A DNA stretch of 22,341 bases from CAYSXY01 sp964435165 (GTDB lineage: Bacteria > Pseudomonadota > Alphaproteobacteria > Rickettsiales > RI-342): positions 1 through 22,341 of the forward strand of contig CAYSXY010000033.1 in NCBI GenBank assembly GCA_964435165.1. Reading direction: 5' to 3'. How positions within the stretch are numbered: the first letter of the stretch is position 1; the number at the start of each line of letters is the position of its first letter. This document shows positions 12,599 to 21,247 of the stretch, in pieces. The translations under genes were made by a program, and so were the position numbers. A model generated the notes under the pieces. That model had not been told where the DNA came from. It saw only the letters and a program-made list of their open reading frames with translations, and did not search any database.

Positions 12599-14599
12599 AT
12601 GGCGCAACATCGCCCCCGTTTTCGCAGCCTTGTCATGGCCACCCTGCTGGCGACAACGACGCTTCCTGCTTACGCCGCAACGGGTATGGATATGGATGCC
12701 GAGTCCCTGCTGGACCTGTCTCTCTCTGAACTGAGCGATATTGTTGTCACATCGGTCTCCAAAAAGGAAGAAAAACTTTCCACCGCCCCTTCCGCTATTT
12801 TTGTGGTGACATCCGATGATATCCGCCGTTCCGGCGCCACATCCATTCCAGAAGTGTTGCGTCTTGTCCCTGGTGTGCATGTCGCCAAATCCGGGTCAAA
12901 TCGCTGGGCGATTACGGCGCGCGGATTCAACGATCAATTTGCTAATAAACTGCTCGTGCTCATGGATGGGCGCACTTTATATACCCCTATCTTTTCCGGA
13001 GTATTCTGGGACATGCAGGATACGAACCTGGCCGATATTGATCGCATTGAGGTTATCCGCGGGCCCGGCGCGACCTTGTGGGGCGCCAATGCCGTCAATG
13101 GGGTGATCAATATCATCACCAAAAATGCGGCGGAAACACAAGGTACCATGGTCGAGACGCTGTATGGCAACCGGGAGCATGGCACTGTCACAGCACGCTA
13201 CGGAGGCGCGCTCTCTGACGAGACGCATTACCGGGCCTATGCCAAATATTTTAATCGGGATGATTCACGCGGCACAGCCGGTCACACGTTGGATGATCAA
13301 TGGCGTGGTAGCCGCGGAGGGTTCCGCCTGGATTGGGACAATCAGGATCATACATTGATGGTTCAGGGTGACGCGTATCAGCAGGAATTAGATAACACAT
13401 TACGCATTCCAAGCCTTACCGCCCCGTTTTTTATGGCACAGGAAGATGTTGAAAAATCGGAAGGCGCACATGTCCTGGCGCACTGGGATTATGATTACTC
13501 TGAACAAAGCTCGGTGATGCTGCAAAGCTATGTCGATTATGTCAAACGTCGCTATGGCCTTGTCGAACTGGAACTCTTGACCCTTGATGCGGAACTTCAG
13601 CAAAGCTGGCGGCCAAACAAAATGCACGACATTGTCTGGGGGATCGGCGTGCGGCATCATATGGATGATAACCCGGGCTCCTATTACGTCAATTTCACGC
13701 CGCAGGATGAGCAATACAGCCTGGTCAACGCCTTTGTGCAAGATCGTATTATGCTGCTGGAAGACCAGCTTTACATGACGTTGGGCACCAAGCTTGAATG
13801 GAATGAATTTTCCGGCATGGAATATCAACCAAGCGGTCGCCTGTCCTGGATTATCGATGAAGGTCAGCATCTTTGGGCGGCTGTTTCACGTGCCGTCAAA
13901 ACGCCAACACGCGCGACTGTCGACGTTAATTTGATAAACGGCACCTTCCCTGGCACTCCGCCTGCATTCATCCGGGTGGTGGATGGTGAAGACCCGGAAT
14001 CCGAAGCCGTCTTCGCTTATGAGTTGGGCTATCGTATTGAGCCGACGGACAGTAGCTATGTCGATATTGCCACCTTTTACAATGATTATAGTAATGTCAC
14101 GTCCAGCAATCCATCCACGCCATTTGTTGAGACCAATTCGCCGCTACCGCCGCATTTGGTGATTCCTGCAATCGCCCGCAATGATATTGACGCGACCTCT
14201 TATGGTGTTGAAGTGGCGATGGAGTGGCGTCCTTACAGCAATTGGCGATTGGCCGGCAGCTATAGCTACCTGCATCTGGATTTGTCGGAAGAAGGGATTT
14301 TAAGTTCGGAAGAGCAATCTCCGCTTCACCTGGCGAACCTTCGATCTTATCTCAACCTGACCGATACGATCGAGTTTGATCAGCTACTCTACTACACCGG
14401 TAGTATGAGCAATATCGGCATTGATGATTACCTGCGCCTGGATGCACGACTGGCCTGGCAGGTGATGGACAGGCTGGAAGTCAGTGTGGTGGGACAGAAT
14501 CTCCTGGATGACTGGCACCAGGAATTTACGGAATTTGTGTTTAACGGGCCCTCGGAAATCGGCCGCAGTTATTACGCCAGACTGCACTGGCAGTTTTAA
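12599..14599 (+). CDS. TonB-dependent outer-membrane receptor
   Basis: This is a receptor of about 666 aa for energised uptake across the outer membrane. A signal peptide (MAQHRPRFRSLVMATLLATTTLPAYA) precedes the mature protein. The plug domain has DIVVTSVSKKEEKLSTAPSA, VTSDDIRRSGATSIPEVLRL, VLMDGRTLYTP and RIEVIRGPGATLWG with the NAVNGVINIITK hallmark. A beta-barrel follows, ending in the terminal aromatic strand RSYYARLHWQF. The ligand cannot be read from sequence; iron chelates or cobalamin are family possibilities. Two earlier in-frame ATGs exist (12581, 12590), but only 12599 is preceded by a GGAG-like site. It is followed by the YfiR and kinase genes in the same direction, so it is either their output, their input, or both. 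Confidence 0.93.
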   Translation: MAQHRPRFRSLVMATLLATTTLPAYAATGMDMDAESLLDLSLSELSDIVVTSVSKKEEKLSTAPSAIFVVTSDDIRRSGATSIPEVLRLVPGVHVAKSGSNRWAITARGFNDQFANKLLVLMDGRTLYTPIFSGVFWDMQDTNLADIDRIEVIRGPGATLWGANAVNGVINIITKNAAETQGTMVETLYGNREHGTVTARYGGALSDETHYRAYAKYFNRDDSRGTAGHTLDDQWRGSRGGFRLDWDNQDHTLMVQGDAYQQELDNTLRIPSLTAPFFMAQEDVEKSEGAHVLAHWDYDYSEQSSVMLQSYVDYVKRRYGLVELELLTLDAELQQSWRPNKMHDIVWGIGVRHHMDDNPGSYYVNFTPQDEQYSLVNAFVQDRIMLLEDQLYMTLGTKLEWNEFSGMEYQPSGRLSWIIDEGQHLWAAVSRAVKTPTRATVDVNLINGTFPGTPPAFIRVVDGEDPESEAVFAYELGYRIEPTDSSYVDIATFYNDYSNVTSSNPSTPFVETNSPLPPHLVIPAIARNDIDATSYGVEVAMEWRPYSNWRLAGSYSYLHLDLSEEGILSSEEQSPLHLANLRSYLNLTDTIEFDQLLYYTGSMSNIGIDDYLRLDARLAWQVMDRLEVSVVGQNLLDDWHQEFTEFVFNGPSEIGRSYYARLHWQF

Positions 14600-14727
14600 C
14601 GATACGGCGGGCCGATGCATCTCGTTACCTATTTTCATATGAAAGAAAGTAGCATGCAGCTAGTTCTGCCCCATGGCAGCAATGATGTCACCCCTCGCCA
14701 TAGCCTGTGGCAGTGGAGGTATCTGTG

Positions 14728-15309
14728 ATGCAGTGGCTGCGCCTTGTTATACAACATCAGCCGTTCCGGCGATGGTCGGCGACCATCCTCTGCCTGCTTG
14801 TCACTGGATTATATGGCGTATCTTATGCAGCTCAGAACGTCTCTGGCGAACATCAGGTAAAAGCGGCATTTCTCTATAATTTTGCCAAATTCGTCCGTTG
14901 GCCCGACCACCCTGTCTCGCAACAGACAAACGCGCCCATTATCAATTTATGCCTGATTGGCAAAGATCCGTTCGGGCCGGTTCTGGAGGTACTTCAACAA
15001 AAGCAAAGTGGCTTCGATCTGAATATTCATCGCAACATTCATCCAACCCAGGCCAGTCGGTGCAATATTCTGTATATTGGCGACTCCAAACAGATCGATA
15101 TGCCTGCATTGCTGCAGCGCCTGTCTGATAAGCCGGTTTTGACAGTCAGTGATGCCGATGATTTTGCCGAGACAGGCGGCATGATTGGCTTTGTGATGCA
15201 TCGCCAGCGTGTACGCCTGGAGATTAATCCGAATGCCGCTTACCGTGCCCAGTTGAAAATTGATCCGGCCCTGCTCGAAGTGGCCCATCGTGTGGTGGGA
15301 GGAGGCTGA
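14728..15309 (+). CDS. YfiR-family periplasmic regulator (DUF4154)
   Basis: This 193-aa protein has a signal peptide ending near VSYA-A. The mature protein begins with the family signature EHQVKAAFLYNFAKFVRWP. INLCLIGKDPFG, SRCNILYIG, VLTVSDADDFAETGGMIGFV and RVRLEINPNAAYRAQLKI then follow, all typical of YfiR/DUF4154. In Pseudomonas, YfiR is a periplasmic repressor of the membrane diguanylate cyclase YfiN. Here Cys75 and Cys112 are spaced like its first disulfide, while the second pair is absent. The start at 14728 has GGAGG eight bases upstream. One base separates its stop from the histidine kinase start, so the two are tightly coupled. Inference: it senses periplasmic redox or envelope state and controls that kinase. 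Confidence 0.9.
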   Translation: MQWLRLVIQHQPFRRWSATILCLLVTGLYGVSYAAQNVSGEHQVKAAFLYNFAKFVRWPDHPVSQQTNAPIINLCLIGKDPFGPVLEVLQQKQSGFDLNIHRNIHPTQASRCNILYIGDSKQIDMPALLQRLSDKPVLTVSDADDFAETGGMIGFVMHRQRVRLEINPNAAYRAQLKIDPALLEVAHRVVGGG

Positions 15310-15310
15310 G

Positions 15311-16819
15311 ATGCAGGTACTTCGCACCACTTCCATTCGCGCCCGCCTGATGCTGATCATGATGGCCGTCAGTGGCATCGCCGTATTGTTGACGGCACTC
15401 ATCATTACGCTGTTTGGGATTTATCACCTGCAGGAAACGATGAAAGAGGAGTTGTATTTGAGCGCCGCGGTCGTGGGTGATCGCAATGCCGCTGCACTGA
15501 TTTTTAATAATCCGGAACGGGCGCAGGACAACCTTGCCGTGTTTGAAGACCGTCTGTCTGTGCAGAAAGTCTGCTTGTACCGCGATGGAATCGAATTTGC
15601 CCGCTTTGCCCGAACGTCGGAAAAAACCAGCTCCGAATGTCCGCTCATTGAACATAATGTCGCTGCCGTGCGCGATGGCAACCTCATCGCCTTCCGTGAC
15701 ATTAATGTACAGGGCGATCTGGCCGGGCACATTTATATTGAATCGGATCTCAGCGAAATTCAGAATTATATCAAGCGCCAATTTGGCACGACCCTGATTG
15801 TGATGGTTGGCATGTGGCTCTTTTCCTATATTTTGTCGCTCATCCTGCAACAAAGCATTTCGCGTCCCATTCTGCATCTGGCCGATACCGCCAGCAATGT
15901 TACCCAATTTAAGGATTATTCCGTTCGTGCCAAAACAGAAGGCGTGAAATCGAGCGGGCAACATAATGAGATTGCCATGCTGACGCACACCTTCAACACC
16001 ATGCTCTCTGAGATTGAAGAACGGGATTCATCCTTACGCGCACAGAATATTCAGCTTGAAAAAGCAAAAGTTGCAGCTGAATCAGCCAACAAAACCAAGT
16101 CGGAATTTCTGGCCAATATCAGTCATGAGCTGCGCACGCCGCTCAACGCCATTATTGGCTTTTCCGATGTCATGATACAGGAATTATTCGGCAAAATTGG
16201 TGCCACGCAATATCGGGATTATGCGCAGGACATCAATGATTCCGGCAACCATTTACTGCATATTATCAATGATATTCTGGATCTGTCGAAAGCCGAGGCA
16301 GGTGCGTTGAGCTTTCATGAAGATTTGGTACATGTCAAAAAAGTAATCCTCTCCTGTATTCATCTGGTGCAGGAACGGGCCGATCAAGGCGATATCACCC
16401 TCGCCAACAAAATTGACGACGAATTACCGTATGTATATTCCGATCCACATCGTTTCAAACAAATCATCCTTAACCTGCTCTCCAATGCGGTAAAATTCAC
16501 GCCCGCCAAAGGACGGGTGGAAGTATCCACGCAGTTGATGGAGACAGCCGGGCCGGATGAATATGCACTCGCGATCATCATCAGGGATAATGGCATTGGC
16601 ATGTCAGCGGATGATCTGGAAAAAGCGATGCAATATTTCGGGCAAATCGATAGCGGCCTGAATCGTAAATATGAAGGAACCGGACTTGGCCTGCCGTTAG
16701 CACGTGAACTGGCGGAGATGCATCAGGGTGAATTGCGTATCGACAGTGAACCAGGGGTTGGCACGACGGTGACTTTCTTCCTGCCCGCAGCACGCATGCG
16801 CTACCCTGAGCATCATTAA
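15311..16819 (+). CDS. Membrane sensor histidine kinase with periplasmic CHASE8-like sensor and HAMP region
   Basis: This is a kinase of 502 aa. The order is TM1 (about 12-38), a periplasmic region of about 120 residues (AAVVGDRNAAALIFNNPERAQ, VCLYRDG, GHIYIESDLSEI), TM2 (about 160-180), a HAMP-like linker (SRPILHLADTASNVTQFKDYSVR), a coiled coil, then HisKA with His272 in FLANISHELRTPLN. The ATPase domain has the N box (ILNLLSNAVKF), G1 (DNGIGM) and G2 (GTGLGLPLA). No receiver domain or response regulator gene is adjacent, so the partner is elsewhere. The periplasmic region looks like CHASE8, the sensor used by YfiN. The start at 15311 has GGAGG five bases upstream; a 17-codon longer frame overlaps yfiR and is less likely. 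Confidence 0.92.
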   Translation: MQVLRTTSIRARLMLIMMAVSGIAVLLTALIITLFGIYHLQETMKEELYLSAAVVGDRNAAALIFNNPERAQDNLAVFEDRLSVQKVCLYRDGIEFARFARTSEKTSSECPLIEHNVAAVRDGNLIAFRDINVQGDLAGHIYIESDLSEIQNYIKRQFGTTLIVMVGMWLFSYILSLILQQSISRPILHLADTASNVTQFKDYSVRAKTEGVKSSGQHNEIAMLTHTFNTMLSEIEERDSSLRAQNIQLEKAKVAAESANKTKSEFLANISHELRTPLNAIIGFSDVMIQELFGKIGATQYRDYAQDINDSGNHLLHIINDILDLSKAEAGALSFHEDLVHVKKVILSCIHLVQERADQGDITLANKIDDELPYVYSDPHRFKQIILNLLSNAVKFTPAKGRVEVSTQLMETAGPDEYALAIIIRDNGIGMSADDLEKAMQYFGQIDSGLNRKYEGTGLGLPLARELAEMHQGELRIDSEPGVGTTVTFFLPAARMRYPEHH

Positions 16820-16861
16820 CGCCCCTTTTTAATCGCTTCAGCATAGTCTGATGCAGCATTT

Positions 16862-16874
16862 CTCAACAGAGCCT
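16862..16874. repeat. 13-bp copy of the inverted-repeat end found at 21237-21249
   Basis: CTCAACAGAGCCT occurs here and at 21237-21249, where it forms one end of an 86-bp inverted-repeat element. Its reverse complement, AGGCTCTGTTGAG, is similar to IS6-family ends as I recall them (GGNTCTGTTG...). It could be a remnant end or a chance match. Confidence 0.35.
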
Positions 16875-16951
16875 GGAATGCTTCTAAATTGCTGGCGTCA
16901 CTTGATGTGGTGCATTATGCTGCCTCAACTAAAGATAATTGATGATATTCC

Positions 16952-18055
16952 ATGGCCCGTTTTTTCTTACCATCATTGGTTGCCACCGCGCTTTTAGTTA
17001 GCGGTTTTTCTGCCCTGGCGCAGCCTGCCGGAAAACGGCCTGCCACAGAGGTTTTTACAACGTTGGTGGAAGAAAAAGATTTTGCGGATCGTATTGAAGC
17101 GTTGGGCACATTGCGGGCGAATGAAAGCGTGGTGATTTCTGCCACGGTCACCGAGACCATTACCGCCATTCATTTCGATGACGGGCAGCGTGTGACGACT
17201 GGCGATGTGCTGGTAGAAATGACAGGCAAGGAAGAACATGCCCTGCTCAAAGAGGCGCGTTCCACTCTCTCGGAAGCACGTAAGCAATACAAACGCGCTG
17301 AAGAACTCATTGAAAGCAGAGCTATTTCCGAAGCAGTGCTGGATCAGCGAAAACGTGATTTTGAGACGGCGAAAGCGCGGCTGGAAGGTATCAAGTCCCG
17401 TCTGCAGGATCGATTGATTGAGGCGCCATTTGACGGGGTGGTCGGCATCCGCATGATCAGTAAGGGGGCGCTGGTCTCTCCTGGTGATGCCATCACGCGA
17501 CTTTATGATGACAGCGTGATGAAACTCGATTTTTCTATCCCCTCCACCTTTTTGACGTCACTGTCGGAAGGTGCGGCGATTATGGCTACCTCCCCTGCCT
17601 TCCCCGGCATGGAGTTTTACGGCACGATCTCAAGCATCGATGCCGAAATCAACCCGGTGACGCGCTCCATACTGATTCGCGCCATCCTCCCTAATGTCGA
17701 TCGCATCCTGAAACCCGGGTTGTTGATGAGTGTGGAAGTGCTCAAAAACCCGCGCAAAGCAATTGTCATTCCCGAAGAGGCAATTCAAATGCAGGGCCGG
17801 ACGCATTTTGTCTATCAGGTGAATCAGAATGATGATGGTCATTATGTGGTGGATAAACGCGAGGTAACGATTGGTAGCAGGCGCCCCGGCGAGGTGGAAA
17901 TCACCCAGGGTCTTGACGTAGGCGCGCAGCTCATCACCCATGGGGCGCTCAAAGTGAAAGATGGCAGCCAGGTAATGGTCAAAGCCGTGGAGGCTGGTGA
18001 CCAACCATTAAAAGAACTGTTAGAGCAACATCAGGCGGCAGGTGACACACCATGA
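16952..18055 (+). CDS. RND efflux pump periplasmic adaptor subunit (membrane fusion protein)
   Basis: This 367-aa protein links an inner-membrane RND pump to an outer-membrane channel. It has a signal peptide (MARFFLPSLVATALLVSGFSALA), a barrel strand leading into the lipoyl half-motif (FADRIEALGTLRANESVVIS, ITAIHFDDGQRVTTGDVLVEM), an alpha-helical hairpin (about 95-145, EARKQYKRAEELI and LDQRKRDFETAKARLEGI), the second lipoyl half (RLIEAPFDGVVGIRMISKGALVSPGD) and a beta-barrel domain ending near RAILPNVDRILKPGLLMSVEVL. There is no lipobox Cys, so it is likely soluble or held by the complex. The start lacks a strong ribosome site. Its stop overlaps the permease start (ATGA). No outer-membrane factor is in the window. 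Confidence 0.93.
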   Translation: MARFFLPSLVATALLVSGFSALAQPAGKRPATEVFTTLVEEKDFADRIEALGTLRANESVVISATVTETITAIHFDDGQRVTTGDVLVEMTGKEEHALLKEARSTLSEARKQYKRAEELIESRAISEAVLDQRKRDFETAKARLEGIKSRLQDRLIEAPFDGVVGIRMISKGALVSPGDAITRLYDDSVMKLDFSIPSTFLTSLSEGAAIMATSPAFPGMEFYGTISSIDAEINPVTRSILIRAILPNVDRILKPGLLMSVEVLKNPRKAIVIPEEAIQMQGRTHFVYQVNQNDDGHYVVDKREVTIGSRRPGEVEITQGLDVGAQLITHGALKVKDGSQVMVKAVEAGDQPLKELLEQHQAAGDTP

Positions 18056-21000
18056 AGCTGTCGGACATTGCCGTTACCCGACCGGTCTTTGCCTCCGTCC
18101 TCTCTTTATTACTGATCGCCTTCGGGCTGGTCTCGTTCGACCGCCTGCCTTTGCGTGAATATCCGGATATCGACCCGCCCATCGTCTCGATTGAAACAAT
18201 CTATCCCGGAGCTGCTGCCAATGTGGTGGAAACGCGTATTACCGAGATTATCGAAGAGCGTATCGCCGGGATTGAAGGCATTGATTCCGTCTCGTCCGTC
18301 AGCGAGGATGGTCAGTCCCGCATTACCATCGAATTCAGTATCGATCGGGATGTAGATGCCGCCGCTAATGATATTCGTGATCGGGTGTCCGGCATTCTCG
18401 ACAATCTGCCGGATGAAGCGGACCCGCCGGAGATTCAGAAGGTCGATTCCAACGACGATGTCATCATGTGGCTGAATTTAACCGGCGAAGGGATGAGTGT
18501 GCCGGAACTCACCGATTATGCTGATCGCTATCTGGTTGATCGATTTTCAGTGCTTGATGGCGTCGCCCGGGTGCGCGTCGGTGGCGGCCAGACCTATGCT
18601 ATGCGTGCCTGGCTGGACCGCACATCGCTTGCCGCGCGCGGCCTGACGGTGAGTGATATTGAGGCATCACTGCGCGCAGAGAATGTTGAATTACCGGCCG
18701 GGAGCATTGAGTCGATCGAGCGTCAATTCACGGTGCGCGTACAACGTGGCTTTCGCAGCGCTGACGACTTTCGCCAAATGGTGGTAGCGGAAGGGCCGGA
18801 TGGATATTTGATTCGTCTTGGCGATGTGGCCAGAGTGGAAAAAGGAACCGATGAAGATCGCACCTTCTTTCGCGGCAATGGGGTGCCGATGGTAGGGATT
18901 GGCATTATCAAACAATCCACCGCCAACACTATTGATGTGGCCCGCGCCGCCAAAGAAGAACGAGAACGCGTCAATGCCGGACTGCCGGAAGGTATGATCC
19001 TTGAGCAGAGCTACGACACCTCCGTATTCATCGAGGGGGCGATCAACGAGGTCTATAAAACCCTTTTCATCGCTATTGGGCTCGTGATTTTCGTCATTTA
19101 TCTCTTTTTGGGCAGCCTGCGGGCGATGCTGGTACCAGCCGTTACGGTGCCTGTCTCTCTCGTCGCCACCTTTATCATGTTGTTTGTCCTTGGCTTTTCT
19201 ATCAATCTGCTGACATTGCTGGCGTTGGTGCTGGCTATTGGGCTGGTGGTGGATGATGCGATTGTCGTGCTGGAAAATATTTATCGCCGGGTGGATCAGA
19301 AAGGTGAATCTGCCCTTGTTGCGGCGATTAAAGGAACACGTCAGGTTGGTTTCGCCGTGATTGCCACTACGCTGGTATTGATTGCCGTTTTTGTTCCGAT
19401 TGCTTTTTTAGAGGGTGATGTGGGGCGCTTATTTTCAGAATTTGCGCTGACCATGGCCGCTGCCGTGGCGTTTTCATCTTTTGTAGCGCTCACACTTTCC
19501 CCCATGCTGGCCTCAAAAGTACTCAAGAAGGAGCAAGGCAGCACCCTTTTGGTCCGCGGGATGGATGTGGCCGTGGAACGCACCCGTCAATGGTATAGTA
19601 AAACGCTTGTCACTGTTCTTGATCGGCCATTGCTGGTGCTGGCCGCGTTTGTGCTCGTGATCGGGACAAGTGTTCTGCTGTTTCGCGCTATTCCCGCTGA
19701 GTATGCCCCGAAAGAAGATCGTGGAGCGTTCTTTATTATCGTCAATGGCCCGGAGGGTGCTTCCTACGCCTATATGGAAGAATATATGAACGAAATTGAG
19801 CGTCGCCTGATGCCGTATGTGGAAAGCGGCGAAGTGACGCGGCTGCTGATTCGTGCGCCGCGCACCTTCAGCAGCTATGAGAATTTTAATACCGGTATTT
19901 TGATTCTGGTCCTCAATGACTGGAGCAAGCGCCGCTCGGCTTTTCCGATCATGAATGAAATACGCGGCAAGCTGTCTGACCTGCCTGGCATTCGCGCCTT
20001 CCCCATCATGCGTCAGGGATTTGGCGCATCGATTCAAAAACCGGTACAATTTGTCATTGGCGGCGGCACCTATGCTGAGCTTGCCGAATGGCGTGACATT
20101 ATGGTTGAGCACATCAACGCCAACAATCCCGGGCTGGTAGGGCTGGATTGGGATTATAAAGAAACCAAACCGCAACTGGAAGTGCAGATCAATTATGACC
20201 GGGCCGCGGAATTAGGGGTGCGGGTTGTTGATATTGGCCGCACCCTGGAGACCATGCTTGGCTCGCGGCGTGTCACCACGTTTATTGATGCCGGAGAAGA
20301 ATATGATGTGATTGTCGAAGGTGAACGGGCAACGCAGCGCACCCCGACCAATATGCAAAATATTTATGTTCGCTCGGAGAGAACAGGTGAGTTGATTCCC
20401 CTGTCCAATCTAGTCACACTGGTTGAATATGCCGATTCCACCAGCCTCAATCGCTATAACCGCGTGCGGGCGATTACGTTGCAGGCGAATCTGGCCGATG
20501 GTTATGCGCTAGGTGATGCGCTGCGCTTTCTCGATGGCTTAGCCGCAGAGCATCTGCCAAGCCGGGCGATTATTGACTATAAAGGACAATCTCAGGATTA
20601 TTACACGAGCGGCGGCTCGATTCTATTTGTGTTTATGCTGGGCATTCTGGTGACGTTTCTGGTGCTTGCCGCTCAATTTGAAAGCTATGTCCACCCTTTC
20701 ATCATTATGCTGAGTGTACCATTGGCCATGGTCGGCGGGTTATTTGGCTTGTGGCTGACCGGCAGCACACTGAACCTTTACAGCCAGATTGGTCTGATCA
20801 TGCTGGTGGGGTTGGCAGCCAAAAATGGGATTTTGATTGTGGAATTTGCCAACCAATTGCGTGATGAAGGCATGGGCTTTGATGACGCGATTATGGAGGC
20901 CGCCAATGTGCGATTGCGCCCGATTATTATGACAGGTCTGACCACCGCCGCCGGTGCCACACCACTAATTCTCTCTTTCGGGGCCGGGTCGGAGACCCGG

Positions 21001-21159
21001 ATGGTGATCGGCATCACCGTGTTCAGCGGCGTCATCGCAGCCACCCTATTCACGCTGTTTATTGTGCCCGCTGCCTATCACCTGCTCGCACGTAACACCG
21101 GCTCACCGGGTGACACGCACCGCAAGGCATTGGCGGAAGACCGTTCGCTTGAGCTTTAG
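18052..21159 (+). CDS. RND multidrug efflux permease (HAE1 type)
   Basis: This 1035-aa inner-membrane proton antiporter has a length usual for AcrB/MexB-type pumps. The N-terminus reads MKLSDIAVTRPVFASVLSLLL, the standard first helix with the RP motif. Two repeats each carry a large periplasmic loop (YPGAAANVVETRITEIIEE in the first) and then a helical bundle. The proton relay is visible as Asp401/Asp402 in GLVVDDAIVVLEN and Lys924 in LAAKNGILIVEFAN. TM bundles lie at about 340-535 and 855-1015. It is translationally coupled to the adaptor by an ATGA overlap. Substrate cannot be told from sequence; drugs, dyes, bile salts or solvents are typical. The stop lies directly before an inverted-repeat element. 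Confidence 0.95.
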   Translation: MKLSDIAVTRPVFASVLSLLLIAFGLVSFDRLPLREYPDIDPPIVSIETIYPGAAANVVETRITEIIEERIAGIEGIDSVSSVSEDGQSRITIEFSIDRDVDAAANDIRDRVSGILDNLPDEADPPEIQKVDSNDDVIMWLNLTGEGMSVPELTDYADRYLVDRFSVLDGVARVRVGGGQTYAMRAWLDRTSLAARGLTVSDIEASLRAENVELPAGSIESIERQFTVRVQRGFRSADDFRQMVVAEGPDGYLIRLGDVARVEKGTDEDRTFFRGNGVPMVGIGIIKQSTANTIDVARAAKEERERVNAGLPEGMILEQSYDTSVFIEGAINEVYKTLFIAIGLVIFVIYLFLGSLRAMLVPAVTVPVSLVATFIMLFVLGFSINLLTLLALVLAIGLVVDDAIVVLENIYRRVDQKGESALVAAIKGTRQVGFAVIATTLVLIAVFVPIAFLEGDVGRLFSEFALTMAAAVAFSSFVALTLSPMLASKVLKKEQGSTLLVRGMDVAVERTRQWYSKTLVTVLDRPLLVLAAFVLVIGTSVLLFRAIPAEYAPKEDRGAFFIIVNGPEGASYAYMEEYMNEIERRLMPYVESGEVTRLLIRAPRTFSSYENFNTGILILVLNDWSKRRSAFPIMNEIRGKLSDLPGIRAFPIMRQGFGASIQKPVQFVIGGGTYAELAEWRDIMVEHINANNPGLVGLDWDYKETKPQLEVQINYDRAAELGVRVVDIGRTLETMLGSRRVTTFIDAGEEYDVIVEGERATQRTPTNMQNIYVRSERTGELIPLSNLVTLVEYADSTSLNRYNRVRAITLQANLADGYALGDALRFLDGLAAEHLPSRAIIDYKGQSQDYYTSGGSILFVFMLGILVTFLVLAAQFESYVHPFIIMLSVPLAMVGGLFGLWLTGSTLNLYSQIGLIMLVGLAAKNGILIVEFANQLRDEGMGFDDAIMEAANVRLRPIIMTGLTTAAGATPLILSFGAGSETRMVIGITVFSGVIAATLFTLFIVPAAYHLLARNTGSPGDTHRKALAEDRSLEL

Positions 21160-21160
21160 A

Positions 21161-21246
21161 CTCTGTTGAGGGATCATTTAAGGACTTTACCTTGCGAGGT
21201 GAAAACCTCTGCTCACAACAAAACACTACATGAGCCCTCAACAGAG
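21161..21246. repeat. 86-bp inverted-repeat element between convergent stop codons
   Basis: CTCTGTTGAGGG (21161-21172) and CCCTCAACAGAG (21235-21246) are perfect 12-bp inverted copies enclosing 62 bp. Inside lies a smaller GAGGT-GAAA-ACCTC hairpin. The element fills the space between the stop codons at 21157-21159 and 21248-21250. It could serve as a two-way terminator or be a small non-autonomous mobile element; there is no U-run of a simple terminator. Confidence 0.65.
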
Positions 21247-21247
21247 C

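Noticed and set aside
14633..14644. TTTCATATGAAA palindrome between the TonB receptor and yfiR as operator or terminator
   Set aside because: It is a 12-bp AT-rich palindrome without a loop or U-run and no second copy; chance is a good explanation.
15224..15988. 254-codon minus-strand frame opposite the kinase gene
   Set aside because: It has a His/Asn/Gln-rich shadow composition opposite a clear coding sequence.
16889..16918. TTGCTG-18-CATTAT as promoter of the RND operon
   Set aside because: Both hexamers are weak and the spacing is not ideal, so I did not list it as a feature.
19513..20175. 220-codon minus-strand frame inside the RND permease gene
   Set aside because: It is antisense to conserved transporter sequence and shows no recognisable domain.
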